From NCBI RefSeq assembly GCF_010731875.1, contig NZ_AP022595.1:248001-312000 (forward strand): a stretch of DNA of 64,000 nt, in the 5' to 3' direction. Made by a program: the position numbers and the translations under genes. Position 1 is the stretch's first letter. Each line of letters opens with the position of its first letter. Below, one piece after another: positions 24,934 to 34,782 of the stretch. Source of the stretch: Mycolicibacterium sarraceniae (lineage in GTDB: Bacteria > Actinomycetota > Actinomycetes > Mycobacteriales > Mycobacteriaceae). The notes below the pieces were generated by a model. That model was not told the DNA's origin. It searched no databases and worked only from the letters and a program-made list of their open reading frames with translations.

Positions 24934-27900
24934 CTACTTAGTGGCCTCGTACTTCTTGAAGGCATCGTCAAGACGCTGCAGCGCATCGCCGTATTCGGCG
25001 AAGTTGCCATTCTTTTGGGCTTCCTGCACGGCACCCAGCGCGGTCTCAACATCTTGCAGCGCGGCCGCTTTGGGCCCCGACAACGCCGTCGGCGCGCCCG
25101 GCACGCCCGGCGTAACCGCCGCGATAGGGGTGGGAACCTCCGGCGCACTGCCCGGCGCCGGGGCCGCAGCCGCTGCCGGCGGACGAGAGCCCGGCGGCTG
25201 ACCCCCCGGCGGGGTCGCCGGTGCCGGACCGGTGGCCGTCGCACCCGCGCCAGCCCCGAAAATGCCATCCAGAGCCGTACTTACCGTCGGGCCGTAGCCG
25301 ACCTTGTCGTTGTACATCATCGCCACACGGATCAACCGTGGGTACGACGATGCGGCGTCACTACTTCCCGGTGAGGCATAGACCGGCGACACGTAGATCA
25401 GACCGCCCTGCCCGACCGGCAGCGTCAGCAGATTGCCCCACCGTATTCGGTTCTGGTTGTCGCGGCCGATCACACCGAGGTCTTGGCTGACCGCGGTGTC
25501 GGTACTGATCGCGTTGAACGCCAACTTGGGGCCGTTGACCTGACCTGGAATCGTCAACACCGTGATCCGCCCGTAGGTGTCGGGATCGGAGCTCGCACTG
25601 ATGTAGGCAGCCAGGAAGTCGCGCCTGAACCGGTTCATCGCACTGGTCAGCTGGAAGGACGCCGAATTATCGTTGCGGGCAATATCTTTGGCGACGATGT
25701 AATACGGCGGCTGATAGCTGCTTGCGGTCGGGTTGGGATCCAGCGGCACATCCCAGAAGTCCGAGGTGGAGAAGAACGTCACCGGATCGTCGACGTGGTA
25801 CTTGGCCAGCAGCATCCGCTGGACCTTGAACAAGTCTTCCGGATAACGCAGGTGCGCAGCGAGATCCGGCGAGATGTCGCTCTTCGGCTTGACCGTGCCG
25901 GGGAACACCGACATCCACGCCTTCAGCACCGGGTCGGTCTCGTCCTGCGCGTACAGCGTGACGGTGCCGTCGTAGGCGTCGACGGTGGCCTTGACCGAGT
26001 TGCGGATGTAGGACACCTGCTTGTCCGGCGCCAGCCGGTTGACGGCCACCTCGGTGGAGTCCGCCGTCGCCGAGGACAACGAGGTCGACTCCGAGTACGG
26101 GTAGTTGTCCAGCGTGGTGTAGCCGTCGATGACCCACACCATCTTCTTGTTCACGATCGCCGGGTAGACGGTGCTGTCGGTGGTCAGCCACGGCGCCACC
26201 GCCTCCACCCGCTGCGCGGGATCACGGTTGAACAGGATCTTGCTGTTGGACCCGATCACGTTGGAGAACAAGAAGTTCCGCTCGGCGAACTTCGCGGCGA
26301 ACACACTGCGGGCCAGCCAGTCGCCCAGCGCGACACCGCCGCTGCCGGTGTAGGTGTAGTTCTTGGTCTCGGTGTTGGTCTCGTAGTCGTATTCACGGTC
26401 GTTGCCGTTCTTGCCGACGATCGCGTAGTCAGCCGCGGTATTGGAAATGACGGGACCGAAGTAGACACGGGGCTGATCCAGCGGAGCCGGACCCGGCGAG
26501 ACGACACTGCCGTTGGCACCGACGACGCTGGCCAGGAACTCCGGATAGCCGCCGCTGGCGTTCGGGTCGTTGGCGATTCCGCGCACCGTGTTGGCCGGCG
26601 ACGCGATGAAGCCGTTGCCGTGGGTGTACACCGTGTGCCGGTTGATCCAGTCCCGCTGATTGTCGATCAGACGATCCGGGTTGAGCTCACGCGCGGCGAC
26701 GACGTAATCACGCAGATCGCCGTCGGGTCCCTGATAGCGGTCGATCGACAACTGGTCGGGGAAGTAGTAGAAGTTCTTGCCCTGCTGGAACTGGGTGAAC
26801 GCCGGGCTGATGATCGTTGGATCCAGCACCCGGATATTCGACGTAGTCGCCCGATCGTCGGCCACCTGCTTGGCCGTCGCGGGCGCGTTGCCCGTGTAGT
26901 CGCGGTACGTCACGTGATCGTTGGTCAAGCCATAGGCCTGCCTGGTTGCGACGATACTGCGACTGATGTATTCGCTTTCCTTCTGCGCCGCATTGGGTTT
27001 GACGCTGATCTGCTCGACGACCAGCGGCCAGCCCGCCCCCACGATCAGCGAGCTCAGCAGCAACAGCACCAGCCCGATCGCGGGAATCCGCAAGTCACGC
27101 AGCACGAGTGCGGAGAACACCGCGGCCGCGCAAATGATCGCGATGGCCATCAGGATCAGCTTGGCAGGCAGCACCGCGTTGATATCGGTGTAGCCGGCGC
27201 CGGTGAAGGGCTTGCCACCGCGCGTGTGGCTGAGCAACTCGTAGCGGTCGAACCAGTAGGCCACCGCCTTGAGCAGCACCAGCGTCCCGATCAACGCGAC
27301 CAGCTGGATACGCGCCGGACGACTCAACGCGCCGCCACGGCCGGCCAGCCGGATACCGCCAAACACGTAGTGGCTGATCAGATTCGCCAGGAAGGCCAGG
27401 AACACCGCCACGAACAGATACGACAGCACCAGCCGGTAGAACGGCAGATCGAAGGCGTAGAAGCCGAGGTCCTTGCCGAACTGTGGATCGGTGACGCCGA
27501 AATCGCCGCCGTGCAGGAACAGTTGTACCCGTGGCCAGTAGCTCTGCGCGACCGCACCGGCCATCACGCCGATGATCGCGGGCACCCCGATGCCGAACAG
27601 TTTGAGTTTCGCCATCACCGCGGTGCGGTAGCGCGCCACCGGATCGTTGGGCCCGGCGGTCGGCACGAATACCGGGCGGGTGCGGTAGGCCAGCGCCAGC
27701 CCGACGAAGACGATCGCCCCGACCAGCAGCGCGGCCACCAGGAATACGACGATGCGGGTCACCAGCACGGTGGTGAACACCGAGCGGTAGCCCAGCTCAC
27801 CGAACCACAGCCAGTCCACATAGGTGTCGACCAGACGAGGTCCAACCAACAACAGCACGACGACCGCGAGCGCAACACCGATCAGAATTCGGCTGCGCCG

Positions 27901-27939
27901 AGTCAACTTCGGCATCCGGGCGCCGGGCCGCATACTCAC
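24934..27939 (-). CDS. UPF0182 family membrane protein (Rv3193c-like)
   Basis: A large integral membrane protein of 1001 residues. The N-terminal third has about seven transmembrane helices ([59 protein letters not shown]); the remainder is a long extracytoplasmic region ([40 protein letters not shown]) ending in a Pro/Ala-rich, coiled tail. GTG 27939 starts [12 protein letters not shown], matching family N-termini; ATG 27933 is an alternative. Function is unknown; it is conserved at the head of this locus in mycobacteria. Confidence 0.95.
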   Translation of the reverse strand: MSMRPGARMPKLTRRSRILIGVALAVVVLLLVGPRLVDTYVDWLWFGELGYRSVFTTVLVTRIVVFLVAALLVGAIVFVGLALAYRTRPVFVPTAGPNDPVARYRTAVMAKLKLFGIGVPAIIGVMAGAVAQSYWPRVQLFLHGGDFGVTDPQFGKDLGFYAFDLPFYRLVLSYLFVAVFLAFLANLISHYVFGGIRLAGRGGALSRPARIQLVALIGTLVLLKAVAYWFDRYELLSHTRGGKPFTGAGYTDINAVLPAKLILMAIAIICAAAVFSALVLRDLRIPAIGLVLLLLSSLIVGAGWPLVVEQISVKPNAAQKESEYISRSIVATRQAYGLTNDHVTYRDYTGNAPATAKQVADDRATTSNIRVLDPTIISPAFTQFQQGKNFYYFPDQLSIDRYQGPDGDLRDYVVAARELNPDRLIDNQRDWINRHTVYTHGNGFIASPANTVRGIANDPNASGGYPEFLASVVGANGSVVSPGPAPLDQPRVYFGPVISNTAADYAIVGKNGNDREYDYETNTETKNYTYTGSGGVALGDWLARSVFAAKFAERNFLFSNVIGSNSKILFNRDPAQRVEAVAPWLTTDSTVYPAIVNKKMVWVIDGYTTLDNYPYSESTSLSSATADSTEVAVNRLAPDKQVSYIRNSVKATVDAYDGTVTLYAQDETDPVLKAWMSVFPGTVKPKSDISPDLAAHLRYPEDLFKVQRMLLAKYHVDDPVTFFSTSDFWDVPLDPNPTASSYQPPYYIVAKDIARNDNSASFQLTSAMNRFRRDFLAAYISASSDPDTYGRITVLTIPGQVNGPKLAFNAISTDTAVSQDLGVIGRDNQNRIRWGNLLTLPVGQGGLIYVSPVYASPGSSDAASSYPRLIRVAMMYNDKVGYGPTVSTALDGIFGAGAGATATGPAPATPPGGQPPGSRPPAAAAAPAPGSAPEVPTPIAAVTPGVPGAPTALSGPKAAALQDVETALGAVQEAQKNGNFAEYGDALQRLDDAFKKYEATK

Positions 27940-28041
27940 CTGTCAGGCTCCTGGGTCTTGTCGGGCGGGCGCGCCGCGCCGGGGCAGCAATACGCCACAA
28001 CTCTACGCACCTGGACAGCGGTGCCGTCCTGCACCGACGGG

Positions 28042-29064
28042 CTAACAGCTGGGCGGACGGCCGCCGGAGGTTAATGTGTGCAGCGAGTCGACCGCCCCGG
28101 CCAAGGTGTCCACCTTGACCAGTTCCATATTGTCGTCACGCATTGACCTGGCCTCGTCACAGTTGTCGGCGGGCACCAAGAAGACCGAGGCGCCGGCTTC
28201 CTGAGCAGCCAGCATCTTGTGGGTGATGCCCCCGATCGGACCCACCTTGCCGTCCGCGTCGATTGTTCCGGTGCCGGCGATGAACTTCGATCCGTTGAGG
28301 TGCCCGGTGGTCAGCTTGTCGACGACGGCCAGGCTGAACATCAGCCCGGCAGACGGACCGCCGATGTTGGCGAGGTTGAAATCGATGCTGAACGGAGCCC
28401 ACGGCGCGTCGAGGACCGCCACCCCCAGATAGCCATACTCGCGATCGGGGTTGGTGCCCAACGTGATCCGCGCCGTGCCCGACGGGGCGTTCTTGCGGCG
28501 GTAATCGATGACGATTTCTTGCCCCGGTTTGGTGGCCTTCAGCAGCCCGGTGAACTCCGCAAGGTTCGCTACCGGCTTACCGTCGACCGCGTCGATGGCG
28601 TCACCGTCCTGCAGCTTGCCTGCCGACGGTCCGGGGTTGTTGACCTTGGCCGCCACGACCGCCTTGGGGTACTTCAAAAACCCCAGGGCGGCGTATGCAG
28701 CGCTGTCCTCGGAGTTCTTGAAATCGGCGTCCTGATCCTTCTCGACGTCCTCACGCGACTTGTTCGGCGGGAACACCAGATCGCGGGGAACCAACTGTTC
28801 GCGGCCCGACACCCATAACGTCAGTGCCTGCCCGAGGGTCAGCCCGTCGCGCTGGGCGACCGTCGTCATGTTCAGGTGCCCCGAAGTGGGATGGGTGTCG
28901 GTGCCGTTGATGGCCACCACCTGCTTGCCGTCGAACTCGCCGAGCGTGTCGAAAGTCGGCCCGGGCCCCTGCGAGACAAAGGGCACCGTCACGACCGCCA
29001 GCAGCACGCCGAAAACGACGATCGGCACGAGCGCCGTCATCAGCGTCAGAATCCGCCTGTTCAC
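28042..29064 (-). CDS. PDZ-domain Lon-like (S16) serine protease, membrane-anchored
   Basis: A 340-residue protein equivalent to M. tuberculosis Rv3194c. An N-terminal membrane anchor at about residues 7-29 (TLMTALVPIVVFGVLLAVVT) is followed by a PDZ segment (AGKLQDGDAIDAVDGKPVAN) and a Lon proteolytic domain with the Ser/Lys dyad: nucleophile in NIGGPSAGLMFSL and Lys in GPIGGITHKMLAA. It probably acts at the outer face of the membrane. The start is GTG 29064. Confidence 0.92.
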   Translation of the reverse strand: MNRRILTLMTALVPIVVFGVLLAVVTVPFVSQGPGPTFDTLGEFDGKQVVAINGTDTHPTSGHLNMTTVAQRDGLTLGQALTLWVSGREQLVPRDLVFPPNKSREDVEKDQDADFKNSEDSAAYAALGFLKYPKAVVAAKVNNPGPSAGKLQDGDAIDAVDGKPVANLAEFTGLLKATKPGQEIVIDYRRKNAPSGTARITLGTNPDREYGYLGVAVLDAPWAPFSIDFNLANIGGPSAGLMFSLAVVDKLTTGHLNGSKFIAGTGTIDADGKVGPIGGITHKMLAAQEAGASVFLVPADNCDEARSMRDDNMELVKVDTLAGAVDSLHTLTSGGRPPSC

Positions 29065-29186
29065 GCCGCCAAGAGTAGATCCGGTGGGCAGGAGCGAAGT
29101 GACCCGGGGAATGTCAGCAGGCCCGGTTCACTGACAGCGTGATCGCCAATTACGCGCCCGCGACGCCGGGTGAGTACGGTTGAGAC

Positions 29187-30548
29187 ATGGCTGACCTGCC
29201 CTTTGGCTTCTCCCCGGGAGACGACCCCGACCGCGACAAGCCGAAAAAGGACCCCACCTCCGGCCCCGCCGACCCATTCGGCTTCGGCAGCGGCGACTTC
29301 AATATGGCCGACCTCGGCCAGATCTTCACCAAGCTCGGCCAGATGTTCAGCGGCGCCGACAACCCGATGGGCGGCCGTTCCTCGGGGCCGGTCAATTACG
29401 ACCTGGCCCGCCAGCTGGCGTCGAGCTCGATCGGTTTCGTGGCACCGATTCCGGCGGCCACCAGCTCGGCGATCGCTGATGCCGTGCACCTGGCCGACAC
29501 CTGGCTCGACGGCGCCACCGCGCTACCGGCGGGGGCGACCAAGGCTGTCGCCTGGACCCCCAACGAATGGGTCGAGGGCACCCTGGACACCTGGAAGCGC
29601 CTGTGTGACCCGATGGCCGCGCAGATCGGGTCGGTGTGGGCGTCGTCCCTGCCGGAGGAAGCCCAGGCGATGGCCGGCCCGCTGCTGGCGATGATGACCC
29701 AGATGGGCGGCATGGCATTCGGTTCGCAGCTGGGCCAGGCGCTCGGCACGCTGTCCCGCGAGGTGCTCACCTCGACCGATATCGGGCTGCCGCTGGGCCC
29801 CAAGGGCGTCGCCGCATTGCTGCCTGAGGCCATCGAAGCGCTCTCCGAGGGTCTCGAACAGCCGCGTAGCGAGATCCTGACCTTTCTGGCCGCCCGAGAA
29901 GCGGCCCATCACCGGCTGTTCAGCCACGTGCCGTGGCTGTCGACTCAGCTGCTCAACGCCGTCGAGGCCTACGCCAAGGGCATGAAGATCGACATCAGCG
30001 GTATCGAGGAGCTGGCTCAGGGCTTCAACCCAGCCGCACTGGCCGACCCCGCCGCCATGGAGCAACTGCTCAGCCAGGGCATGTTCGAGCCGAAGGCCAC
30101 CCCGGAGCAGACCGCGGCGCTGGAACGCCTGGAAACCCTACTGGCGCTGGTCGAGGGCTGGGTACAGACCGTCGTCACCGCCGCCCTGGGTGAGCGCATC
30201 CCCGGCACCGCCGCGCTCTCGGAAATGCTGCGTCGTCGGCGAGCCACCGCCGGACCTGCTGAGCAGACGTTCGCGACGCTGGTTGGCCTCGAGCTGCGGC
30301 CCCGCAAGATGCGGGAAGCCGCCGCGCTGTGGGAGCGGCTGACCGACGCCGTCGGCATCGATGCCCGCGACGCCGTGTGGCAGCACCCCGACCTGCTGCC
30401 CAACTCGACCGACCTCGACGAGCCAGCCGGATTCATCGACCGGATCATCGGTGGTGACACCAGCGGGCTGGATATCGACGCCGCGATCGAGGAATTCCAG
30501 AAATCTCAAGATGAGGGCGACGACCCCGCCAAGCCTGTGGATAGCTGA
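29187..30548 (+). CDS. Zinc-dependent metalloprotease-like protein (DUF2342)
   Basis: A 453-residue protein of the DUF2342/zincin-like family (Rv3195 position). The zincin helix is AREAAHHRLFSHVPWL at about residue 233. The N-terminus is Gly/Phe/Asp-rich (LPFGFSPGDDPDRDKPKKD) and disordered. ATG 29187 follows the divergent protease gene by about 120 bp. It is usually co-conserved with the downstream ThiF-like and ABC1 genes; the substrate is unknown. Confidence 0.9.
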   Translation: MADLPFGFSPGDDPDRDKPKKDPTSGPADPFGFGSGDFNMADLGQIFTKLGQMFSGADNPMGGRSSGPVNYDLARQLASSSIGFVAPIPAATSSAIADAVHLADTWLDGATALPAGATKAVAWTPNEWVEGTLDTWKRLCDPMAAQIGSVWASSLPEEAQAMAGPLLAMMTQMGGMAFGSQLGQALGTLSREVLTSTDIGLPLGPKGVAALLPEAIEALSEGLEQPRSEILTFLAAREAAHHRLFSHVPWLSTQLLNAVEAYAKGMKIDISGIEELAQGFNPAALADPAAMEQLLSQGMFEPKATPEQTAALERLETLLALVEGWVQTVVTAALGERIPGTAALSEMLRRRRATAGPAEQTFATLVGLELRPRKMREAAALWERLTDAVGIDARDAVWQHPDLLPNSTDLDEPAGFIDRIIGGDTSGLDIDAAIEEFQKSQDEGDDPAKPVDS

Positions 30549-30583
30549 GCCGCGCGGCACCTCGGTGATGCCACAGTCGGCGG

Positions 30584-31417
30584 GTGCTCTACGCGCTCGA
30601 CCCCGCGATGCCCGTCCTGCTACGCCCCGACGGCGCGGTGCAGGTGGGCTGGGATCCCCGCCGCGCGGTTCTGGTCCGTCCGCCTGACGGTGCCACCCCG
30701 TCCGCACTGGCCGCGCTGCTGCGCGGCATGCAGGTTCCGCTGGCAATGGCCGAGCTGCACCGGCTGGCCGACACGCACGGACTGACCGGGCCCGGTGTCC
30801 AACAGATCCTGGAAGCCCTGGTGCGCAGCGGGGTAGTCCGCGGCCGGGCGCGGCAGCCGGCCACCCGCGCGCTGTCGATCCGGATCCACGGCCGCGGCCC
30901 GCTATCCGATCTGCTGGTCGAGACGCTGCGATGCTCCGGAGCCCGGATCGCGCAGACCAGCCACCCGAATGCCTCGGTATCCCCCGCGAGCGCGGACATG
31001 GTGGTATTGAGCGATTATCTGGTCGCCGACCCGCGGCTGGTCCGGGACTTACACACCGCCGGTGTGCCGCATTTGCCGGTCCGGGTGCGAGACGGCGCCG
31101 GACTGGTTGGGCCGCTGGTAATCCCCGGGGTGACGAGTTGTCTTGCCTGCGCAGACCTGCACCGCACCGACCGCGACGGGGCCTGGCCCGCGGTGGCCGC
31201 CCAGCTACGCGAGGTGATCGGCACTGCTGATCGACCAACGGTGCTGGCTACCGCTGCGGTCGCGCTGGGCCAGCTGCAGCGCATCATCACCGCGGTTCGC
31301 GGAGACGAACCCGCCGGGGCACCCCCGGACACCCTGAACACCACCCTGCAGGTCGATGTCACTAGCAACACGATCTCGGCCCGTCGCTGGTCACGGCATC
31401 CGAACTGTCAATGCTGA
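30584..31417 (+). CDS. ThiF/cyclodehydratase-like protein (Rv3196-like)
   Basis: A 277-residue protein resembling the N-terminal/ThiF-like part of TOMM cyclodehydratases. N-terminal winged-helix-like segment (LRPDGAVQVGWDPRRAVLVR, LEALVRSGVVRGRARQ), a Rossmann-like middle (SADMVVLSDYLVADPRLV) and a structural zinc site from GVTSCLACADLHR with the terminal HPNCQC. No associated precursor peptide or YcaO gene is visible, so it may have another role. The start is GTG 30584, 35 bp after the metalloprotease gene. Confidence 0.8.
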   Translation: MLYALDPAMPVLLRPDGAVQVGWDPRRAVLVRPPDGATPSALAALLRGMQVPLAMAELHRLADTHGLTGPGVQQILEALVRSGVVRGRARQPATRALSIRIHGRGPLSDLLVETLRCSGARIAQTSHPNASVSPASADMVVLSDYLVADPRLVRDLHTAGVPHLPVRVRDGAGLVGPLVIPGVTSCLACADLHRTDRDGAWPAVAAQLREVIGTADRPTVLATAAVALGQLQRIITAVRGDEPAGAPPDTLNTTLQVDVTSNTISARRWSRHPNCQC

Positions 31418-31461
31418 CCATCCATGGTTGCCAGCGGGGTTTCGTCAGGGATGATGGGGGC

Positions 31462-32787
31462 GTGGCAGACATCAAGCGTGGCCGGGCGGCCCGCAACGTC
31501 AAGCTGGCGAGCATCCCGGTGGGGTTTGCCGGCCGGGCGGCGCTGGGCCTCGGCAAACGGCTGACCGGCAAGTCGAAAGACGAGGTCCAGGCCGAGCTGT
31601 TGGAGAAGGCCGCCAATCAGTTGTTCACCGTGCTCGGTGAGCTCAAGGGCGGTGCCATGAAGGTGGGCCAGGCGCTGTCGGTGATGGAAGCCGCGATCCC
31701 CGCGGAGTTCGGCGAGCCCTACCGCGAAGCCCTGACCAAACTGCAGAAGGACGCCCCACCGTTGCCCGCGGCGAAGGTGCACCGGGTGCTCGACGGCCAG
31801 CTGGGCACCAAGTGGCGTGAGCGGTTCACCTCGTTTGACGACACCCCGGTGGCCTCGGCCAGCATCGGCCAGGTGCACAAAGGGGTGTGGTCCGACGGCC
31901 GCGAGGTCGCGGTCAAGATCCAGTACCCCGGCGCCGACGAAGCGCTGCGCGCCGACCTCAAGACCATGCAGCGCTTGGTCAGCGTGTTCAAACAACTCGC
32001 TCCCGGTGCCGATGTGCAGGGCGTGGTCGACGAGCTCATCGAGCGCACCGAGATGGAGCTGGATTACCGGCTGGAGGCCGACAACCAGCGCGCCTTCGCC
32101 AAGGCCTACCAGGGCCATCCGCATTTTGTCGTGCCCCACGTGGTGGCCAGCGCACCCAAGGTGATGATCACCGAGTGGATCGAGGGCAGGCCGATGTCGA
32201 ACATCATCCGCGACGGCACGCCGCATGAGCGAGACCTCTGTGGCACAAGGCTTATCGAGCTCACCTTCGATGCGCCGGGGCGCCTGGGCATGATGCACGG
32301 CGACGCCCATCCCGGAAACTTCATGATGATGCCCGACGGCCGGATGGGCGTCATCGACTTCGGCGCGGTGGGTCCCCTGCCCGACGGGTTGCCCATCGAA
32401 ATCGGACAGATCATCTGTCTGTCCCGCGACAAGAAGTACGACGAGCTACTGCCCACCATGGAGCGCGTCGGTTTCATCCAGAAGGGCGAACAGGTCTCAG
32501 CCCGCGAAATCGACGACATGCTGCGGCAATACGTGGAGCCGATCGAGGTCGAGGTGTTCCACTACACCCGCCGGTGGCTGCAGAAGATGGCCGCGGCGAA
32601 CATGAACGTGTCAGCCGAGCAGATCAGGACCGCCCGCTCGATGGATCTGCCGGCCAAGCTGGCGATTCCGCTGCGAGTGATCGCATCCACCGTGGCGATC
32701 TCGTGCCAGCTCGACGCCCACGTGCCGACGCGGGAGTTGGCCGCCGCGCTGGTCCCGGGCTTCGTCGCGCCCGAACCCGCGCAATAA
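31462..32787 (+). CDS. ABC1/UbiB-family atypical kinase
   Basis: A 441-residue ABC1 (AarF/UbiB) protein. The KxGQ motif appears as GGAMKVGQALSVME, the Ala-rich loop as ASASIGQVHKGV, the ATP Lys as VAVKIQYPG, and catalytic/metal motifs as MMHGDAHPGNFMM and GVIDFGAVGPL. GTG 31462 (VADIKRGRAARN) agrees with family N-termini; an upstream in-frame ATG at 31411 overlaps the previous gene. In mycobacteria this gene precedes whiB7 and has been linked to macrolide tolerance (established for Rv3197). Confidence 0.94.
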   Translation: MADIKRGRAARNVKLASIPVGFAGRAALGLGKRLTGKSKDEVQAELLEKAANQLFTVLGELKGGAMKVGQALSVMEAAIPAEFGEPYREALTKLQKDAPPLPAAKVHRVLDGQLGTKWRERFTSFDDTPVASASIGQVHKGVWSDGREVAVKIQYPGADEALRADLKTMQRLVSVFKQLAPGADVQGVVDELIERTEMELDYRLEADNQRAFAKAYQGHPHFVVPHVVASAPKVMITEWIEGRPMSNIIRDGTPHERDLCGTRLIELTFDAPGRLGMMHGDAHPGNFMMMPDGRMGVIDFGAVGPLPDGLPIEIGQIICLSRDKKYDELLPTMERVGFIQKGEQVSAREIDDMLRQYVEPIEVEVFHYTRRWLQKMAAANMNVSAEQIRTARSMDLPAKLAIPLRVIASTVAISCQLDAHVPTRELAAALVPGFVAPEPAQ

Positions 32788-32811
32788 GGGCGGGTCCGGG
32801 CGTGACATCAT

Positions 32812-33081
32812 TCAGGCAGCGATGACGTCCTTGCGGGGACGGCCACGTGGTCGCTTGCGCGCCACGACGCTGCCCCGTTCGATGATCTCGCCGCCCCAGA
32901 CACCCCACGGCTCACCGCGGTCGAGCGCGGCGGCCAGGCATTGCCGCCGGATCGGACATTCCCCGCAGAGCACCTTGGCGTGCTCCAGGTCCGTGGGACT
33001 CTCGGCGAACCACAAGTCGGGATTTCCGACGTGGCAGGGCAACACCGGCAGCTTCTCCTGGCGGACTGTCGATGTCGACAT
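32812..33081 (-). CDS. whiB7: WhiB7 redox-sensing transcriptional regulator
   Basis: An 89-residue WhiB-family Fe-S regulator of intrinsic antibiotic resistance. Cys16, Cys39, Cys42 and Cys48 (PCH, LCGECPIRRQC) ligate the [4Fe-4S] cluster; EPWGVWGGE is the SigA-binding turn; the C-terminal AT-hook RGRPRK (79-84) defines WhiB7. It is preceded by a long leader with an upstream ORF and an intrinsic terminator, as in other mycobacteria, implying attenuation control by translation stress. Confidence 0.97.
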   Translation of the reverse strand: MSTSTVRQEKLPVLPCHVGNPDLWFAESPTDLEHAKVLCGECPIRRQCLAAALDRGEPWGVWGGEIIERGSVVARKRPRGRPRKDVIAA

Positions 33082-33163
33082 GTCGCGCTCACCTGCTTCC
33101 TGGTCGAATGGCTCTATCTCTTGTGAGAGGAATCCGGGGACAGGTTTCTGGTGGAAACACGAA

Positions 33164-33196
33164 GGCCACGGATCCTTTGACTTCGGGTCCGTGGCC
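33164..33196 (-). terminator. Attenuator hairpin in the whiB7 leader
   Basis: GGCCACGGATCC (33164-33175) and GGGTCCGTGGCC (33185-33196) form a 12-pair stem with one G-U-type mismatch and a 9-base loop; on the minus strand it is followed by TTCGTGTTTC. It lies between the leader ORF stop and whiB7, so read-through versus termination can set whiB7 expression. Confidence 0.8.
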
Positions 33197-33219
33197 AGTG
33201 GCTGTGTCTGGGAGCTTTC

Positions 33220-33381
33220 CTAGCTGAAGCTCCTGTCCACGGACGCGATCGTCGGGGCGGCGTTGGCGCGGCGCTTGGGCTGCGCCGGAATAGCGGCATG
33301 TGCAGCGGCAGCGGCGGCATGAAGGGGCCACATGCGATGCGCCAAGCTTGCTACGCCAAAATCGGCAGTAGTGCTGATCAT
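33220..33381 (-). CDS. whiB7 leader upstream ORF (53 aa)
   Basis: ATG 33379-33381 is preceded by an excellent Shine-Dalgarno (GAAAGGAGG, eight bases upstream). The 53-residue peptide starts MISTTADFGVASLAH, has an Ala-rich run, and ends IASVDRSFS just before the attenuator hairpin. Its role is regulatory: ribosome stalling during antibiotic stress would allow whiB7 transcription (mechanism known in mycobacteria; peptide sequence seen here). Confidence 0.82.
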   Translation of the reverse strand: MISTTADFGVASLAHRMWPLHAAAAAAHAAIPAQPKRRANAAPTIASVDRSFS

Positions 33382-33439
33382 CGTCGGCCCCTCCTTTCGT
33401 TGCGTGCCCCGGTAGCCATCGAGTGGCACGGCATGTCGA

Positions 33440-33490
33440 ACCAGAGGCTAAACCTTAGCACCGTTTTGCCACAAGCGATTTTCTGACCTG
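33440..33490 (-). promoter_or_regulatory. Candidate whiB7 promoter with AT-rich WhiB7 box
   Basis: On the minus strand AAAATCG (about 33476-33482) precedes TTGTGG (33469-33474), with TAAGGT/TTAGCC 11-17 bases further on. WhiB7-dependent promoters carry an AT-rich stretch just upstream of the -35, so this fits autoregulation. The exact -10 is uncertain. Confidence 0.5.
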
Positions 33491-33576
33491 CACTTATGCG
33501 ATTTCGCGCGGCGTGACGTCAGCACCGGCTGACCCGGCCAGCAGCCGCCGCACCCGTGCTGACAGACTTGTTTCCC

Positions 33577-34074
33577 ATGGCACAGATAACCCTGCGTGGA
33601 AACCCGATCAACACCGTTGGAGACCTGCCCGCCGTCGGCGCCCAGGCCCCCGCGTTCGACCTCACCGGCACCGACCTCGGCTCAGTGGCCAGCGGCCAGT
33701 TCGACGGAAAGGCGTTGGTGCTCAACATCTTCCCGTCGGTCGACACCCCAGTCTGCGGCATCAGCGTCCGGACCTTCAACGAGCGCGTCGGCGCCAGCGG
33801 CGTCACCGTGGTCAACGTGTCGAAGGATCTGCCCTTCGCCCAGAAGCGGTTCTGCGGCGCCGAGGGCATCGAGAACGTAGTGGCGGCCTCGGCCTTCCGC
33901 AGCAGCTTCGGCGAGGACTACGGCATCACGATCGCCGACGGCCCGATGGCCGGCCTGCTCGGCCGGGCCGTCGTGGTGGTCGGCGCCGACGGCAAGGTGG
34001 CCTACACCGAGCTGGTGCCCGAGATCGGCACCGAGCCCAACTATGACGCCGCACTTGCCGCGATAAACGGCTAG
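33577..34074 (+). CDS. tpx: Thiol peroxidase Tpx
   Basis: An atypical 2-Cys peroxiredoxin of 165 residues that reduces lipid and hydrogen peroxides using thioredoxin-type donors. Peroxidatic Cys60 is in FPSVDTPVCGIS and resolving Cys93 in DLPFAQKRFCGAEG; the N-terminus is MAQITLRGNPINTVGDLPAV. ATG 33577 is chosen because family members start there. It diverges from the whiB7 leader. In M. tuberculosis tpx is elsewhere (Rv1932), so this location is a rearrangement relative to that genome. Confidence 0.95.
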   Translation: MAQITLRGNPINTVGDLPAVGAQAPAFDLTGTDLGSVASGQFDGKALVLNIFPSVDTPVCGISVRTFNERVGASGVTVVNVSKDLPFAQKRFCGAEGIENVVAASAFRSSFGEDYGITIADGPMAGLLGRAVVVVGADGKVAYTELVPEIGTEPNYDAALAAING

Positions 34075-34084
34075 TACATCGCCA

Positions 34085-34779
34085 AGAACTCGGGTTCGGC
34101 GCCTCCCCGGCCACGCCGTCGGCAACTATCTGCTGACCGGGCCGGGGACAAGCCCGAGGGCATCTCCGAGGTGATCCGCCCCGACACTGAAATCGTGCTG
34201 GTGATCCATCGCACCCAGCTATTCGGCCCCGACAAGCAGAAGACGTCGCCGACGTTCTTCGACCTCATGGACTTCGTGCTGGGCTTCGCCCCCGCCCTGG
34301 CCTCCGAACAAGACCTGCGCGCCGCTTCGCCAGTATCGGCATCGGAGCGGGCTTCCGTGTCGAGGCTCTGACGCCGGAGACTGCGGGCCACAGTCGAGGC
34401 CGGAATAGCCGATGCCTGGCCCGAATTCAGCTCCACGAAACACCAAGTCGACACCGGTCAGGTGACGGCGGGCCAATTGTTCGGAACCAAAGAATCGCTG
34501 GCGGGCAATGACCTCTACCGACGCGACGGGCAGCGCCTGTCCGGAGCGGACAACTACACCCTGAGTTTCCCGGCCGGACAGCTCCCGCCCGTCGACTCGT
34601 TCTGGTCGGTGACCGTTCGTCGCGGCGCTGCGGTTGTGCTGGCCCAAGCCCGAAGCTCTGGACCGAACCTGGCGGCCGCCAAGATTGGTGAAAGCCTGAG
34701 CTACTGGCGGGCGCGCCCTGGGAACATTTGTCTTCAGTATGAGACCCGTGACCCGGTCGGATTTCGCATCCATGCTTGA
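34085..34779 (+). pseudogene. DUF1254/DUF1214 protein remnant
   Basis: The DNA reads NYLLTGPGDKPEGISEVIRP and DTEIVLVIHRTQLFGPDKQK in one frame, then IGIGAGFRVEALTPET in a second, then ATVEAGIADAWPEFSSTKHQ, NDLYRRDGQRLSGADNYTLS and PPVDSFWSVTV back in the first. This is the DUF1254-to-DUF1214 order with at least two frameshifts, a missing N-terminus and missing internal parts. It has no expected product. Confidence 0.7.
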
Positions 34780-34782
34780 AAC

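Noticed and set aside
25483..28074. 863-codon plus-strand frame antisense to the UPF0182 gene
   Set aside because: It is a GC-rich shadow of the minus-strand gene: Arg/Asp/His/Val-rich composition with no domain, while the opposite strand encodes a well-recognised family protein.
30138..31238. 366-codon minus-strand frame opposite the metalloprotease and ThiF-like genes
   Set aside because: Arg/Pro/Ala-rich antisense reading across two established genes; no independent evidence.
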